NCBI RefSeq assembly: GCF_022458985.1
Contig: NC_061789.1
Coordinates: 12,492,175-12,556,174 of the forward strand
Direction: 5' to 3'
Origin: Mugil cephalus
Lineage: Eukaryota > Chordata > Actinopteri > Mugiliformes > Mugilidae
DNA: 64,000 nucleotides
Numbering within the stretch: position 1 is the first letter of the stretch; every line of letters begins with the position of its first letter. The notes under the pieces are model-generated. The model saw nothing but the letters and a program-made list of their open reading frames with translations, was not told the origin of the DNA and made no database searches. Made by a program: the position numbers and the translations under genes. Positions 24,701 to 36,099 of the stretch are shown here, one piece after another.

Positions 24701-26122
24701 GTCCACAATCAGCGCCTGCTGTGGTCCCTAACGTGCTCACTGATTAGCCTCGTCCCACGGAGGTCACCCACATCAACATCCCCGATAGATCGAGCCTCAA
24801 TCGTCCACTAATGTGTGCGAGGGTCTTTCCTCTCAAGATTCACCCTCCCTGAGCAAGGCACCTACCCCACGGGCACCTACCCCACCCTCACAGCTCAGCC
24901 GCCCACTGCTTGGAGCGCGGCCACTAGTCTTTGAGTGTGCACTTATTGGAGACGCGACAACACATTCATTAGGCACCTTGGTTATTTTTGGTCACCGTTT
25001 TTTTGGTTCAGCGCAGACAGCCAAGGCGGAAAAGAGACACTATTTGTCTGACTTATCCCCCGAGAGGCGGGACGGAGCGCCGAGAGCGTTGCGCTCTTCG
25101 TTTCCCAATTCGATGTACAGTGAACAGTCACTGTGAGGCAACTCTCCCGTCGCCCACGAGGTCCAAAGATGCGTAGAGAGGGCAAGGATTTGTCTCTGTA
25201 TTGAAAAAAAAAAAAACTAAAACTGACCAAAGCAGAGAAAGAAATATAAATCATATATAGTACCTGTATGCAAAAGTAAAATCAGTGCAATTCACAAGTG
25301 CATACAGAACCGTGGACACTGATTCAATCCATTCAATATTATATTGATTGTAGCATCACTTGTACTGACGGTTTAGGAAAATGCACCAGGAAATTGGAGT
25401 TGTTTATGAGGTAAGAGGTGGTACGTATTTATTAACCTGACGTTTATTCTGTTCAGTTAAGTATCTGAAAACAGGAATTTCACATAACTCCCGGTAACAT
25501 CCCCAAATTATTTGTTTACATCCAACCAGTGATTCAAAAACCAAGACGCTCACTTGACAAGGTGGAAAAAAAAGCAAAGGTTTTTCTGGTTCTAGCTGCT
25601 TTTTGTTTTACACGAATTAGTTTTGCATATTTCAGAGTATTTACTGCTGGTTGAGACATGTTGCAGTCAAGTCGTTTTAAAGATAACGTGCAGATCAATT
25701 GATTTACAATTGGGATAAACAATGATCTGCAGGCCTACAGCTGAGGGGGTCAATTATGAAACTTAGACCGGTCTTCGTATTTCCCTTCCCTGGGGGGGCC
25801 CAATCAGAAACGGGACAATAATCCACGAACAATGCAGCTGTGAAGGACAAAAGACACCGCTGCAGATGAAAGCCTGTGTGCACTGTCTTTGTTGTAAAGA
25901 CCATCGCATGACAAACCTTTGAGTGTGGATACAGTGGCTAGACGTCCTGTTAAAATAAGTAAGTAAATAAATAAATGACGAAAGAAGTCACCAAACAAAC
26001 CAAACGCTGCGTTTACCTGCTGATTCACCAGTGTTGATCCAGTCTGGGTTTGCAATGCTAGCTATTGCAAAGATGTCTGCTGCCAGAAACAGGCATCCTG
26101 AGATTATGGTTAGTTTATCCAT
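15415..26122 (-). CDS. mosmo: Modulator of Smoothened (MOSMO)
   Basis: Three coding exons on the minus strand: 26122-26017, 18524-18312 and 15599-15415. Phases close to exactly 167 aa, the length of the vertebrate protein. The start ATG opens MDKLTIISGCLFLAADIF and the protein ends FAGKVCLPG. Four hydrophobic segments are visible: about residues 5-25, 67-90, 105-122 and 140-160. The C-x-C pattern and IPPRLPPEW loop between helices 1 and 2 belong to this family. MOSMO works at the membrane with MEGF8 and MGRN1 to remove Smoothened from cilia and so lowers Hedgehog signalling. Intron 1 (about 7.5 kb) carries LINE and Tc1-like fragments; intron 2 (about 2.7 kb) carries the palindromic element near 15.9 kb. 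The 5' end lies in a CpG-rich region. Confidence 0.97.
15880..16440. mobile_element. Palindrome-ended DNA element, copy in mosmo intron 2
   Basis: Begins with GAGATGACCGATATATCGG, a hAT-type end in fish genomes, within a large palindrome (15889-15954). The body from about 16020 to 16440 matches 32630-32800 in blocks such as GTGCAGCCCATA, GCAGCTGGAAGCTG, AAAATGCTTGT and ATGGAGGGAG. No transposase ORF. The right end is not obvious, so the copy may be truncated. Confidence 0.5.
15889..15954. repeat. Large palindrome, 29-bp arms
   Basis: Bases 15889-15917 are the exact reverse complement of 15926-15954, with an 8-base AT spacer. The arms contain internal palindromes (CCGATATATCGG, CGATATATCG), so each arm can also fold on itself. 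Confidence 0.95.
18243..18273. repeat. (GGA)n microsatellite
   Basis: About ten GGA units, 39 bases past the donor of mosmo exon 2 in the direction of transcription. Confidence 0.9.
18762..18789. repeat. (CA)n microsatellite
   Basis: About fourteen CA units in mosmo intron 1. Confidence 0.9.
19320..20350 (+). mobile_element. Fragmented non-LTR retrotransposon (CR1/L2/Rex-like LINE)
   Basis: Plus-strand frames carry short pieces of a reverse transcriptase in the right order: TGIPQGSVLGILLYSL near 19380 (the PQG motif before the catalytic block), FTDGTVAVG near 19465 (a degraded FADDT-type block), MNVTKTKEVVVDFRTRS near 19905, and an FSPQAIGTVNT-like stretch near 20130, typical of fish CR1/L2/Rex elements. 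Hundreds of non-matching bases separate the pieces, so this copy is old, rearranged and inactive. It lies in mosmo intron 1, opposite in strand to the gene. Confidence 0.6.
20350..23500. other. mosmo intron 1, unannotated stretch
   Basis: Mixed-composition intron DNA. Short ORFs occur (for example on both strands at 21.0-21.4 kb) but none has a recognisable motif or flanking splice logic. No RNA gene or clear repeat was identified. Confidence 0.35.
23525..24064. mobile_element. Tc1/mariner-like element remnant A
   Basis: Starts with ATAACATTATGACCACT and ends with GTGGCTGATCGGTGTATA, the two diagnostic ends of a common teleost Tc1-like family (TACACCGATCAGC inverted repeats). Internal blocks GGATCATCCCAAAGATATTAG and GCCATCAAGGAG recur in other copies here. 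At about 540 bp it is an internal deletion derivative with no intact transposase. Confidence 0.65.
24065..25980. other. mosmo intron 1, proximal part
   Basis: No supported gene. Contains minor A-rich runs and short ORFs without motifs. The splice donor of mosmo exon 1 (GTAAAC on the minus strand) lies just beyond at 26016. Confidence 0.35.
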
Positions 26123-26249
26123 ATTGTCCTGCGACGAACAGCGCGTGTGTGTGTGGGGGGGGGGGATTATATGGGGTGGGGTGGGATGGGATGGGGGGTG
26201 GAAGGGGGGGGGGGGTTCCCTCGTCCAAATGCTAACCCCAGTCGCTGAG

Positions 26250-27070
26250 GGACACAGGGTGGGTTGCGATCAGCCTAACCTCGCCCCCTTCAGCGGGAGC
26301 TTGTTGTTGTGGTTCTGCTGGGCATTTTGCAGCAACGTTGTGTGCCCCCTTCGGAGTCGAGGAAGTCGGAGCCTGCGGCAACAAAAGGGCTCAGAAGCGA
26401 GGCGCAGAAGAAGCGTCACATCTCAAATGCCCGGTGTAGTCCCAAGTCGGGTCAAACAATAAGGTCGCCCCAAGCTCCAAGGCCCCGAACCGGTTTTGTT
26501 GACGTGAGAGTCCGTTAAGCAGCAGCGGCGGCGGCAGCAGCAGCATCGGGTAGAGCCGCGGCCAGCAGGCGGCTAGGTGGACAGCTAGCTCGCGGATTCG
26601 GGCTCGGTGTCCCGAGCCGCGGCCCAGAGGCAGCTCGAGGGCCGAGCCCGCAGCCGCGCTACCATTTCGGACACAATGTCATACAGCGGGAGGCGCCGAC
26701 GGAGCAAATGCAAGTCTTCTCAAGTTCGCAAAAAGCGAGAGTTTAGTTAAGGTTTAAGCGCTACCCGCCAGGACAACGAGAAACCCATCACCCTCGCCTG
26801 CTGCTGCTGCTGCTGCCTAGACGAGCCCCCTCTCCTTCCTTCGACGCTGCTAGTATCTGGTACTGGTCTCCTCTTCTCCCCTCTCTCTCTCTCCTCTTTC
26901 CTCCTCTTCTCTTCTCCGGGCCCCAGAGAGACGACAGCACGGGCTTGAACGCTGCCTGCTCCAGCCCAGAAGTGAACCCCAGTCCGGGCGGTGAGACGGC
27001 GGCGGCGATATTGTTGTGCTTGCTTCCCACCTCAAAGCCCACCGCTAGCTAGCACAACCTCCCCTTATGC
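26250..27070 (-). promoter_or_regulatory. mosmo: CpG-rich promoter and 5' UTR region of mosmo
   Basis: GC-rich DNA with dense CpGs (26480-26680 especially), CAG/CTG runs and a CT-rich tract near 26870-26910, directly upstream of the mosmo ATG. G runs at 26153-26163 and 26206-26217 flank it. This composition fits a housekeeping-type promoter. The exact start site cannot be read from the sequence. Confidence 0.5.
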
Positions 27071-27079
27071 CAAATGACA

Positions 27080-29690
27080 TCAGACGGACACCCCACGCAG
27101 AGACACACACATACATGGAAGGAAGGGGGGGGGGCTGATTTGCTGTCTTCTCGCGATACTGTGAAAAAAAACCTGGGGTCTCGCTCTCCTGAGTCGGCCC
27201 GTTTGTGTGGGGTCAAAACCATGTCATGATTTAATCCGAGGGGGGGAAAGGAGTTCTTAGAGGTTGAAAAGTCTTATAAATATCACAAATAAATAAATGA
27301 ACAAATATAAAGAGGGAAGAAATGAAATAATAAATTCATACACGTGGAATTATAATAAAAAAAAAATGGATATTTAAAGAAAATATTTAAGCTATCCTTT
27401 TTGCAGTTCCTTCAATCAGATTTCTTCTTCTTCTTAAGTATGGTTATATTTCTGCAACAAATATATGCAGAGCATATGTCGTGAATGCTATTTATATCTG
27501 TAAATTGGTACACGGCGTAGTTTTTTAACTATCTTGCTTCAACCCCGGGTCAGTGACAAGCCATTTTGATGGACGTTCATCAGTATGCGTTCTTGTAGCA
27601 ATTCATAGGATCCATCCGACCAAGTACGGTCCAAATACACGGATGTGTTCACGCCCCACACTTGTTTTGGAGGATGCATCAAGAGGAAACTTGCGTGGAC
27701 TTGTTACAACCAGGCCATTAACCGCTGTTGAGACGTGCAGTTGCAGCGTATGAGTGACGCACAACTATAAATCTGGCTTCAGTCAGTACACGTCATTCAA
27801 CAAGTAACATGCACATTGACTAAATTTGCATGTTATTTGTTGAAATGTGCATATAGGTTTTAGGTTATTTGACATGTAATGGGACATTTTTCCTTTCTGT
27901 AAGAAAAAAAAAAATATACGTACACACACACCTCACAGCCTGTATCGAGACTGAAACTACATAATTTTTCCTGCTGCACTCCAGGTATATGTAGATGCAG
28001 TTCTGTATACTGTATATTTAGAACTTTCATCAACCAACCTGACCTACGAATATCATGGTTTACTCAACCAATCATCAGATTGAAATGTCTGAAATGCGTT
28101 TTGATGCATGTACTACAAATATGACTATATGACTTTGAGATTCAGATTTGAAAACCCACCAAACGCCCTAAATTAATGCATGGCTTTCTCCTGAAATGTC
28201 CAGGTCACTAATGTGACTGTGAGAACAGAGCTGCTTCTATTGCAAAGTAACACAGTGGAAGTGATCAAATTATATGTAAAGGCGTGACAGCTAAAAATAA
28301 TACAAAGTCTTGCCAATACGATGTAGCACTTCATATTCACGCACCAGTCATGCTTGACAGAAAGAATGAGACCAAATTCTTCAGTTTTATAAAACTGGTG
28401 GGTGGGGAGTTGGGGTTAAAGCAGGAACGTCTGAGGGCGGTGATAAGAGTCTGTTCATGACCAGATACTTACGTCTAAGCGGATGAAACCTCTGATCTTG
28501 TTTTCCTTCACCAGTGAATGCTCTCGTGTTTTTTGGGGGGGGATATACAATGACCTGGATGACTGAGAACCCTCCCAGACATACGTGGTACATTCGGGAT
28601 TGTTCCGTCTATTTGTACCGATCCTCTTAGCTTTAACGTTGCATTCTGGTTAACAGGAGTTCCCTTTCCGTCAGTCATGTGGTAATGGAGTGTAGCTTCA
28701 ATACGCTACAGAATACAGAATAAGAAAGAAAACATCATATTTACCTTCATATTTAGAAAGAAGCTTCAGTTGAACTGTCCTGCTAGTGACATTTATGGAC
28801 TATAATGCTTTTAAAGAGCTTTTTTCCAACACTACAAGTAACAGACAGCAAAACTACATCTTTAGAATGGGCGTAGGCCATGACCACCAGCTAGGCCACA
28901 CGTCCGCTGTAATATTTTAAGTATTTCGCCTAGAACTTGAATACATGTTGCTGAAATAACCGGAGTATTCCACTCGGGCAATTACATTTTTGAGGTACTT
29001 TAACACTGTAAAATTTGCATTTTTTTTGCCACTTGAACCGTTCGTATACTTTAATCGACTTCAGACAGGGACAAGTAGTTTGTTTTGCATGTACAAAGTA
29101 TATAACATAGAAAATACATAATCTCATAAATATTTGCATTACTGATTAAACTACAGTAACATATTAACCAGCTTACAGGCCCGGGCCTTTGAGTCCCTCC
29201 ACTTGACGATGAATGAAGCAAAACCTTTTTGTCCCGACGGCGCTTGTTAGCAGATGTAAATGCTTACACCACCTATGTCATCCAGTCGCAAGCACTTATC
29301 ACTCAGAAGGGCTTCTATCGAGCCCTTGTCCTTTCAGTCCACTTCAGTGAGCGTCTGGTTCAGTTTGCGGTTAAATTTGTGCTTTCCAGGTCTCCAAACA
29401 ATAACTCTGTAGATAGTTTTACTGTTAATAAAATAAAGCAGTCAGCCCGTACTGTAAAGGGCAACGGCTGAGACTAGGGTGACCTTACATGACCCATTTA
29501 GCGTCCCCGATGTTGCATTACTGCCACCTTCAGTTTTCTTCCCTCCGTTCACTCACTTTCCAGTCCAGTCAAGTATTTTAAGACAATACTTTCAGTGTCA
29601 GGGAAGTCATTCCCATTTTTCTGATCAATCGTGTGTCCAGGCGAAATAAGAAATGAAGCGGGAAAAATAAATTACAGCACACACTAAGGA
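27080..29690. other. Intergenic region between mosmo and the kelch gene
   Basis: No supported gene on either strand. Largely AT-rich with scattered short A runs (27355-27365, 27902-27913) and a G run near 28532. The two flanking minus-strand genes are arranged tail (kelch gene) to head (mosmo). Confidence 0.4.
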
Positions 29691-29700
29691 ATTAAACATC

Positions 29701-29706
29701 TTTATT
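29701..29706 (-). promoter_or_regulatory. Poly(A) signal of the kelch gene
   Basis: TTTATT on the plus strand (AATAAA on minus), giving a 3' UTR of about 0.7 kb after the stop at 30388. Confidence 0.6.
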
Positions 29707-30387
29707 ACAACGCAACTCCACTTAAATTCACTAAAATGCATGATGCACACTACATTATAAAAATATAGTCAGAATATTACACGTAGTAAAGACGACCTTT
29801 CTGGATTTAAATACACTGCTCACTTTTTTCTTCTCACAGGTAATCTTTTGAAAAATAATCCCATTTATATGCCCCCTAGAGGATCTCTAGTTAAAACTAA
29901 AGCATTTTCAAAAAGTCTGTCACGTACCTAGTCACACCCAATAAATACACCACAAAAAAACAAGAGATGTTGACCTGGGAAAATCTTCAGATTGAGGGGC
30001 TCACACATTAAAACAATACCTTAAACACGTTCACATCATGGAGAGTGTGTTAAGACTGTTGACTTTAGTCGTAGATCACAGTAACTTGAAATCAGGCGAG
30101 TCAACGACGTTCTCTTAGTTGGCAACAGGAGGGACCTTGCTGAAAAATTCCAGTTTACGAGGTCGTGAATGGCCGCTTCACGTGGACCCTTCCCCGTGAG
30201 CTCCCGACGATCCGTCTCCGCCGGCCCAAAACAACTCAGTGTCACCGGTAACAGCTGAAACAGCTCGGCGCCGGTGAGCCGCGTCGCATCCCAAGTCGCT
30301 CCGCAAGCTCCCGAGCTTCGTATTGCACTGTCCCCGAGGAGGGCGCAAAGAATAGCTGCATGAGACTTACCCCCGCAACGTCGTCGC

Positions 30388-33300
30388 TCAGCTGTCGTTC
30401 GGCGTCGCGGGACAGCTGCTCACGTGGATGTCTTTCCTCAGCTGGAGGGACACGCAGCTGAGCCAGCTGCGACTCGTGGGCATCTCCCCGACAATCTCCC
30501 ACGTGTCCGCTTCGTCACAGTATCTCTCTATAGTGTCATGATATCTGGACATTAAGGGGAAAAAAAAAAAAGAGGACATAGTTTATTCCTACTGAAGCTG
30601 CTGCTTCCCAGACTGAATAAGCAGCATACGACTATGACGACGATTGATTCTCTGGTTTATTATTTGATTTTTTTAATTACCTGCCTCATTTTGCATCACT
30701 CATGGTCAAAAGGGATCTGATCTGAACGGCGCCTCACCTGTCCCAGCCCTCTTCTCCACCCAAGACGTAGATTTTTCCATCCACTACAGCAACGCCGGGC
30801 CGGTAGCGCCGTTCCTTCATGGGGGCGCACATGGTCCACTGGTTGGTCTTGGGGTTGTAACACTCCACCTTATCCGTGTTCTCCGTCGAGGCGTGCCACC
30901 CACCTGAAGGACGACAGGGATTCAACGGTAACCACTGAACAGAGCGATGAGCACAAGTTATCGTTCTGAGTGTCCCCTCATTCAGTTACCTATAACGTAG
31001 ATCTTTCCTTTGAGCGTACACGCAGCGGAACCGGAGCGAGCGATCTGCATGGGAGCGACCTCCGTCCAGACGGATGTTTTAGGGTTGTACACTTGCGCGA
31101 GGTCTGTGCCGTCACCGTCCTCCAGAACCGCACCGCCTACACCGGACGCATCACACAGATACTTGATCAGTTTGGGAGCTAGTGAATTTGGAGGCCAGGT
31201 CAACGCCTTGTGCTGTTCTTCATGTTTTTTTGGGCGTGTGTCTGCGTCCGGCTGGGGATGTCTGCTGCCATCAAGGAGTGTCGTTACTACGGGGTGGGGT
31301 TATCTGGTTTGGTCTAAGTGGGCGGTACAAGCAACATCATTTTGTACTTACAGCAGGCCCATCTGGACCCACTGCTGAAAAGAAAATCTGATTGCGGAAT
31401 AAGTCAAGTGGTGACAGCTCTTACGAGAGTATTTTACAACACAGAAAGTGCATTTCCTACCAGTTACGTAGAGCAGACCGTCTAGAGCCACCACAGCAGG
31501 ACTCGTCACAGCCATCTTGACAGACGGGGTGAACTGCCAGGAGTCGGTGTAGGGGTTGTAGCACTCCACCGAGTCGAGACGGCAGTGTCCCTCCCACCCT
31601 CCCACCGCATACACAAAGCCATCCAGCATCACCAGGCCTGGGAGGAGCAGATGGAGTAAGGAAATGAATTAACAGCGTCATTTATCCTGCCTCTTAAACA
31701 GCAGAAAATCTACTTGTCAGCTGTTGGTTTGGATGCTAGAGAAACACATAACTCAGGTCAAACCAGGACTCACACTATGAACTCTATATACTGAAGTAGG
31801 AGGCAGAAACTACCCGAGAACCAGGTTTGGTTCCAAACACATGTGCATTTGGCCCTGAAAATAATCTCCAAGGTCTTCATAAAGGATCGTCCCCATAGGC
31901 AACATGACACAAGGAGGACCAGTCACGCGGAAATCGTCTTACCCAACTCAGAGCGAGCTACATTCATGGGGGCGATCTCCATCCAGGAGTCGAAGCAGGG
32001 GTCATAGCGCCACATCTCTCTGCTGGCTGAGCCGTCAGGAAACTCTCCCCCAGCCAAGTACAGAGTCGTACCTACGGGGTACGACATGTGCACAGCAATT
32101 AAGGGTTACTCGTTTTTTTTTTGTTTTTGTTTTTTTATTACTTTCCATCGTATCCAGCGAATTACGAAGGAGCTTTAATTGACCTCACCTGACACGACGA
32201 GCCCGTGTTTGCTCACAGCGAACGGCAGGCAAGCCAGATTCTTCCACTGATTCATCACTGGGTCGAAGCTCTCAACGCTGCGCAGCACCACCTTGTCGTC
32301 TTCCCCGCCGACTGTTACTATCACCTCAGCTGTTCCTGTCGCCACGGCAACGAAAGAAGATGCAAAGAGATGAATGAGCCGTGACCTGCTGGCATTTGGA
32401 TGGATAGAAGTTAACTTTTTAATATTTTAAACCTTTTTTTTGAGTGAAGAATGTAGAGAAATGGCAGCTACGACGATATGTGAAACATTTGCATTACGTT
32501 GGAAGATATATCCACTTAGGTTTACATATTAACCACCTGTAACCTTGTCAAACACCACCTGGGGCAAGTCAATGTAGAACCTAGTGTGGCTTTAATCCAT
32601 CATAGGAAGAAGAAAATTCCCAGACAAGCGCATCCACAGGCGGACCTGTGCAGCCCATACATTGCCCCTCCCCCGCTAACAGAGTGTGTGCAGCTGGAAG
32701 CTGGAAAATGCTTGTGCTCTTTGAGACTTGTAACATTTGTTATCATTGAATCATTTTTATCATGTAAATGGAGGGAGGAAAAGCAATATTGACTCAGACA
32801 GAACAGCAGCACCTATCAGCCAACGCTAAAGCTAATGTCAACTAGCTAAAAAAGACAACACTCCTTTAATAAATGTCATGTGATCTATAGGTGGCACCAA
32901 CCCTGAATGACTGACCGAAGTCCTGACATTGAAGGAACCCCCAGAAGGGAGCGGTCCCTTCCAACTACTGGCGGATAAGCTGCCTCTGCACGACATGTAA
33001 GCTCCTGTCAGGCATCGCAGCGGCCAAGATGAGTAGGCACATGACTCAACATATGAGTGGGGCCAAGAAAGGAATGGGTAGGAACACCAAAGGAGAAGCA
33101 CCACACCTCTAGAAACAGCAGACACTTGAGACTGTAAGAGGAGATGCTCGGTCTCTGTATAGGCCTAAATACCAGATTTAACCCTTAGCCACCTACTCTA
33201 CATGGATGATATAAAGCTGTATGCGCAAACCCACACCACCAGGATCTAGAGCAACGACAGTGGATCCCACTTAGTTGCGGTTGGATGTAACAAGCAGAGT

Positions 33301-35879
33301 GAAAGTTGTCATGACTGAGGGGATCGTACTGCCAGCTGGCAACGGAGCAGATAAGGAGAACTTCAAGCACCTTGGAGTTCCACCGGTAAATGGGAGCCAT
33401 GACGAGGCCATAAGGATATTGGCCACACTCAAATACCAGCAGAGCATGACTGAGGCAAGTCCTGAAAAGTCCACGGAATGGGACGATCTGGGGTTGTGGT
33501 GGACAAACAGCAGATGAGGGTCAAAGTGGTCGACACAGGACACGACAGCAAGAACAGGAAGAAGGAACGTGAGAGGGTAGAGAAATACCAAAGAGGCTGA
33601 AAGAAGAGCTCGAAAATGTGTGAAAGGTGAAGGCACCGGTTGTCCGAGCGGTAATCAAGACACTTGAGGCCGTGACTCCCTAAACTGGGACAGGAACTCC
33701 AGTTTATGCGTTGCTCTTAAACGTCCTTGAAACGTCAGCCATTTCTAGGTTAGCACGTCTATGAAAAATAATCCTGATTACCTTCAACGATATAGGACAA
33801 TACTACAGGTAAACTTAAAAATTAATGGTCCACTTATATTTTGTGAAGACTGACATTTTGATACAGTTAAGTTATTAAAACCAAACACCACTAAAGAAAA
33901 CACTAAATTGACACCAAATTAACAAATGGTGCAACCTCTATCCATAGTTGTGGCTGTTTTTACCTGTGGACCTGCGAGGCCTTGCTCTGGCGCAGTAGAG
34001 CTCTCCGCGGCGGTCCTTCAGCAGCAGGTAGTCTTTGGCCTCAGAGATCAGCCTCTGGCATCCCTGATGCTCCTTCACCACATCCAACGACTCAATCACG
34101 TCATGGAGGTAGTAAGGGCTGATGAGAGCCAGGCGGATATGCTCAAGGACCTTTGAGAAAGGAGAAATTAAAGGAGAGACATCTGACAAACAAGACATCA
34201 CAAGAATGAGACAAATCGTTAGATGTGTTTTGTTGGGTAATAAACCTTTTCAAAGCTCTGCTTCCGAGAGGGACATTTATTCAACCACAACATGGCGGCT
34301 TCGAACACCATCTCCTCCTTGGGCACGTTGAGGTGATCGCTGGCAATAATTTCTGTCATTTTGTCCACACACAGAGACAGGAACTCGTCCTGCAGTGGGG
34401 AAACAGAAGGATACATAAAGTAATAAAGCATCAAGTGTAAATGATTGTAGATTTTATTGCTTTCTAAACACACACTGTATCCATGGAGGGTGAGGGAGGA
34501 TGGCTACGCTGCCAGGTTCAGTCTTCCAGGAGGCAGCTTTGTAAGCAGCTTCATTATAACAAATAATAAATAAACACTTTCATTTACTCAAAAAAAAAGC
34601 ATTAATTGATCCAGTTTCGCATTGTTGACTTCACTTTCATATGTGAATTTGCGAATAAACCTCTCGCGCCGATCCAAAGTTTGATCGACTCTCACCTGCT
34701 GACAAACACTGCTGAAGTGTTCGAGGATGTAGTCCATGCTGCGTTTCTCCAGCACCTTGCAAGAATGGGCCTCGGCGAAGCAGTGAATCCCCACGCAGTT
34801 CATCTCGTCCATGTGACGCTCCATGAAGCGGCAGCAGGCCTCGCGGACGGCCATGACGTCCAGCAGGTTGGCCGCGGCCAACAGCGCCTGGTCCAAAGGA
34901 AATCAGCCGTTCGGCAAACGGGGCGCTTTCACACAGACGGACGGACGCTAATGTGGGAGGCGACTCTGTACCTGCACGTTGGCTTTGGAGATGTAGACCT
35001 CCGACGTGTAGGCGTAGCTCACCAGCATGCCGATCATCTGAGGCTCGACACCGTTGATGGCAACGCGGTCCTGTTTGGACTCTATGAGGTCGGTGGAAAA
35101 CATGACCTGAGGAGAGGGACGACGGAGGTCAGAAATGTTCTCAATCATCCAGATCGAGCGTAACATTATGACTACCTTCCTAATATTGTGCTTTCAAAAC
35201 AGTTCTGACTCATTAGAGAATGGACAGAGCAACATCCACACGAATGCCAGGCCCAAAGGTTTCCCAGCTTAACACTGAACTGTCACAGAGATGGTCAATG
35301 TCATTTACTTCTTTATCTATTTCATGTTTAAAGGCTGATCGGTGCATATCTAAACGCGTCAAAGATAAGCAGCTGTCAGACTCAGGTCGTGACGGTTTCT
35401 GATGGGTAACACCCACAGATGTTCCCACTTAAACTCCCAACCAGAACTGATGAAGCTACTTGGCCAGTTGCCTGTCTCTCCTTTTTTGGGGGGATGTTTT
35501 GTAGCACATGAACCCGGAGACACGGAGTCCGTCTGTGCGACGAAGGTGCGCTCACCTGGAAGTAGGAGCTGAAAGAAGCCAGCACGATGCGGTGGCAGGG
35601 GAACTCTTGGCCCCCGCAGCACAGAGTCACATCGCAGAAGGCGTTGTTGAGCCGCAGGCTGTTGAGGCCCTGCAGCACCGTGTTGGGGTGCCTGGTCTCC
35701 ACGAACAAGTAGTCCTCGCTGCTCGGGGAGGACGGAGGAGCGGAGGCGGAGGAAGCTGCGGCGGCCGCGGCGGCGGCGGCGGCGCCACTGGCCGAGCTGG
35801 GGTCCTCCAGGACCCGGCAGGTGGCGTTCATAGTGGACGGCGACGGCAAACCGACGCTGGCGGCAATTATATCAGCCAT
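30388..35879 (-). CDS. Kelch-like protein (BTB-BACK-Kelch), paralog not assigned
   Basis: Eleven coding exons on minus: 35879-35556, 35106-34972, 34887-34696, 34389-34246, 34150-33964, 32335-32189, 32071-31943, 31637-31461, 31136-30990, 30903-30738 and 30544-30388. All are GT-AG and phases close to 634 aa. Residues 33-42 are a ten-alanine run in a Ser/Ala/Pro-rich leader. The BTB domain (about 70-175) has NAFCDVTL, GGQEFPCHRIVLAS and YAYTSEVYIS; the BACK domain (about 185-290) includes NCVGIHCFAEAHSC and FEAAMLWL. About six Kelch blades follow (330-630) with repeated GG plus Y/W signatures, such as VYAVGGWEGHCRLDSVECYN and IYVLGGEEGWDRYHDTIERY. KLHL proteins are substrate adaptors for cullin-3 E3 ligases: BTB and BACK bind CUL3, Kelch binds the substrate. 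RARPRRSTGTAEVIVTVGG at the BACK-Kelch linker resembles KLHL21/24/35, but the rest does not fit any one of them from memory. A 5' UTR exon is likely: an acceptor (CTACCAG) ends at 35901 and a donor (ACAG|GTAACG) lies at 36136. Confidence 0.9.
31155..31371. mobile_element. Tc1/mariner-like fragment B in a kelch-gene intron
   Basis: TTGATCAGTTTGGGAGCTAG, GAATTTGGAGGCCAGGTCAA, CTGCTGCCATCAAGGAGTGT and GGGCGGTACAAGCAACATC are blocks of the same teleost Tc1-like family as remnant A. It fills most of the 324-bp intron between exons 8 and 9. Both terminal repeats are missing. Confidence 0.6.
32630..32800. mobile_element. Fragment related to the 16.0-kb palindrome-ended element
   Basis: Shares blocks GTGCAGCCCATA, GCAGCTGGAAGCTG, AAAATGCTTGT and ATGGAGGGAG in the same order and strand with 16030-16440. 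The palindromic end is absent. It is in the intron between kelch exons 5 and 6, next to a LINE fragment. Confidence 0.5.
32890..33700 (+). mobile_element. LINE fragment (reverse transcriptase pieces; R4/Dong-like, tentative)
   Basis: Plus-strand frames hold reverse transcriptase pieces in order: SNYWRISCLCTTCKLLSGI near 32960-33020, HLLYMDDIKLYA near 33190-33225 (the catalytic YMDD box), VKVVMTEGIVLPAGNGADKE and FKHLGVPPVNGSHDEA near 33303-33410, then EKYQ-RLKEELEK and VKAPVVRAVIKTLEAVTP near 33580-33680. This order and wording match a fish non-LTR retrotransposon; I place it near the R4/Dong-like group from memory only. Several frame changes and large gaps show it is dead. It lies antisense in the 1.6-kb kelch intron 5, which it largely accounts for. 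Confidence 0.7.
35160..35350. mobile_element. Tc1/mariner-like remnant C, both ends present
   Basis: Begins with TAACATTATGACTACC and ends with AAAGGCTGATCGGTGCATA, the same ends as remnant A, with CAACATCCACACGAATGCCA inside. About 190 bp, so a short deletion derivative. It sits in the intron between kelch exons 1 and 2. Confidence 0.65.
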
Positions 35880-36099
35880 ACGCGAGTTTGCTAGGCGAGC
35901 CTGGTAGAAAAATAGTTGGGGTAAAGCTACATGGTGCAGTTAAGAGGGTGAGATTCGTGCAGGAGGAGTAGCGGGGTAGCGACGAGGCGCACAGAGGATC
36001 TGAGATTGTCTCACTAATGAGGCTTAAAGGTGCAGCGCCGCAGAGGAGAGGCTTTCAACCGAGACATTCACCTCAGGAGAAAACATACGCGCACACTAG

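Noticed and set aside
26031-26462. Plus-strand ORF of 143 aa
   Set aside because: Antisense to mosmo exon 1 and runs through G homopolymers; no family signature.
34606-35163. Plus-strand ORF of 185 aa
   Set aside because: It is the complement of kelch exons 2 and 3 and reads through an intron; the minus-strand BTB/BACK coding explains it.
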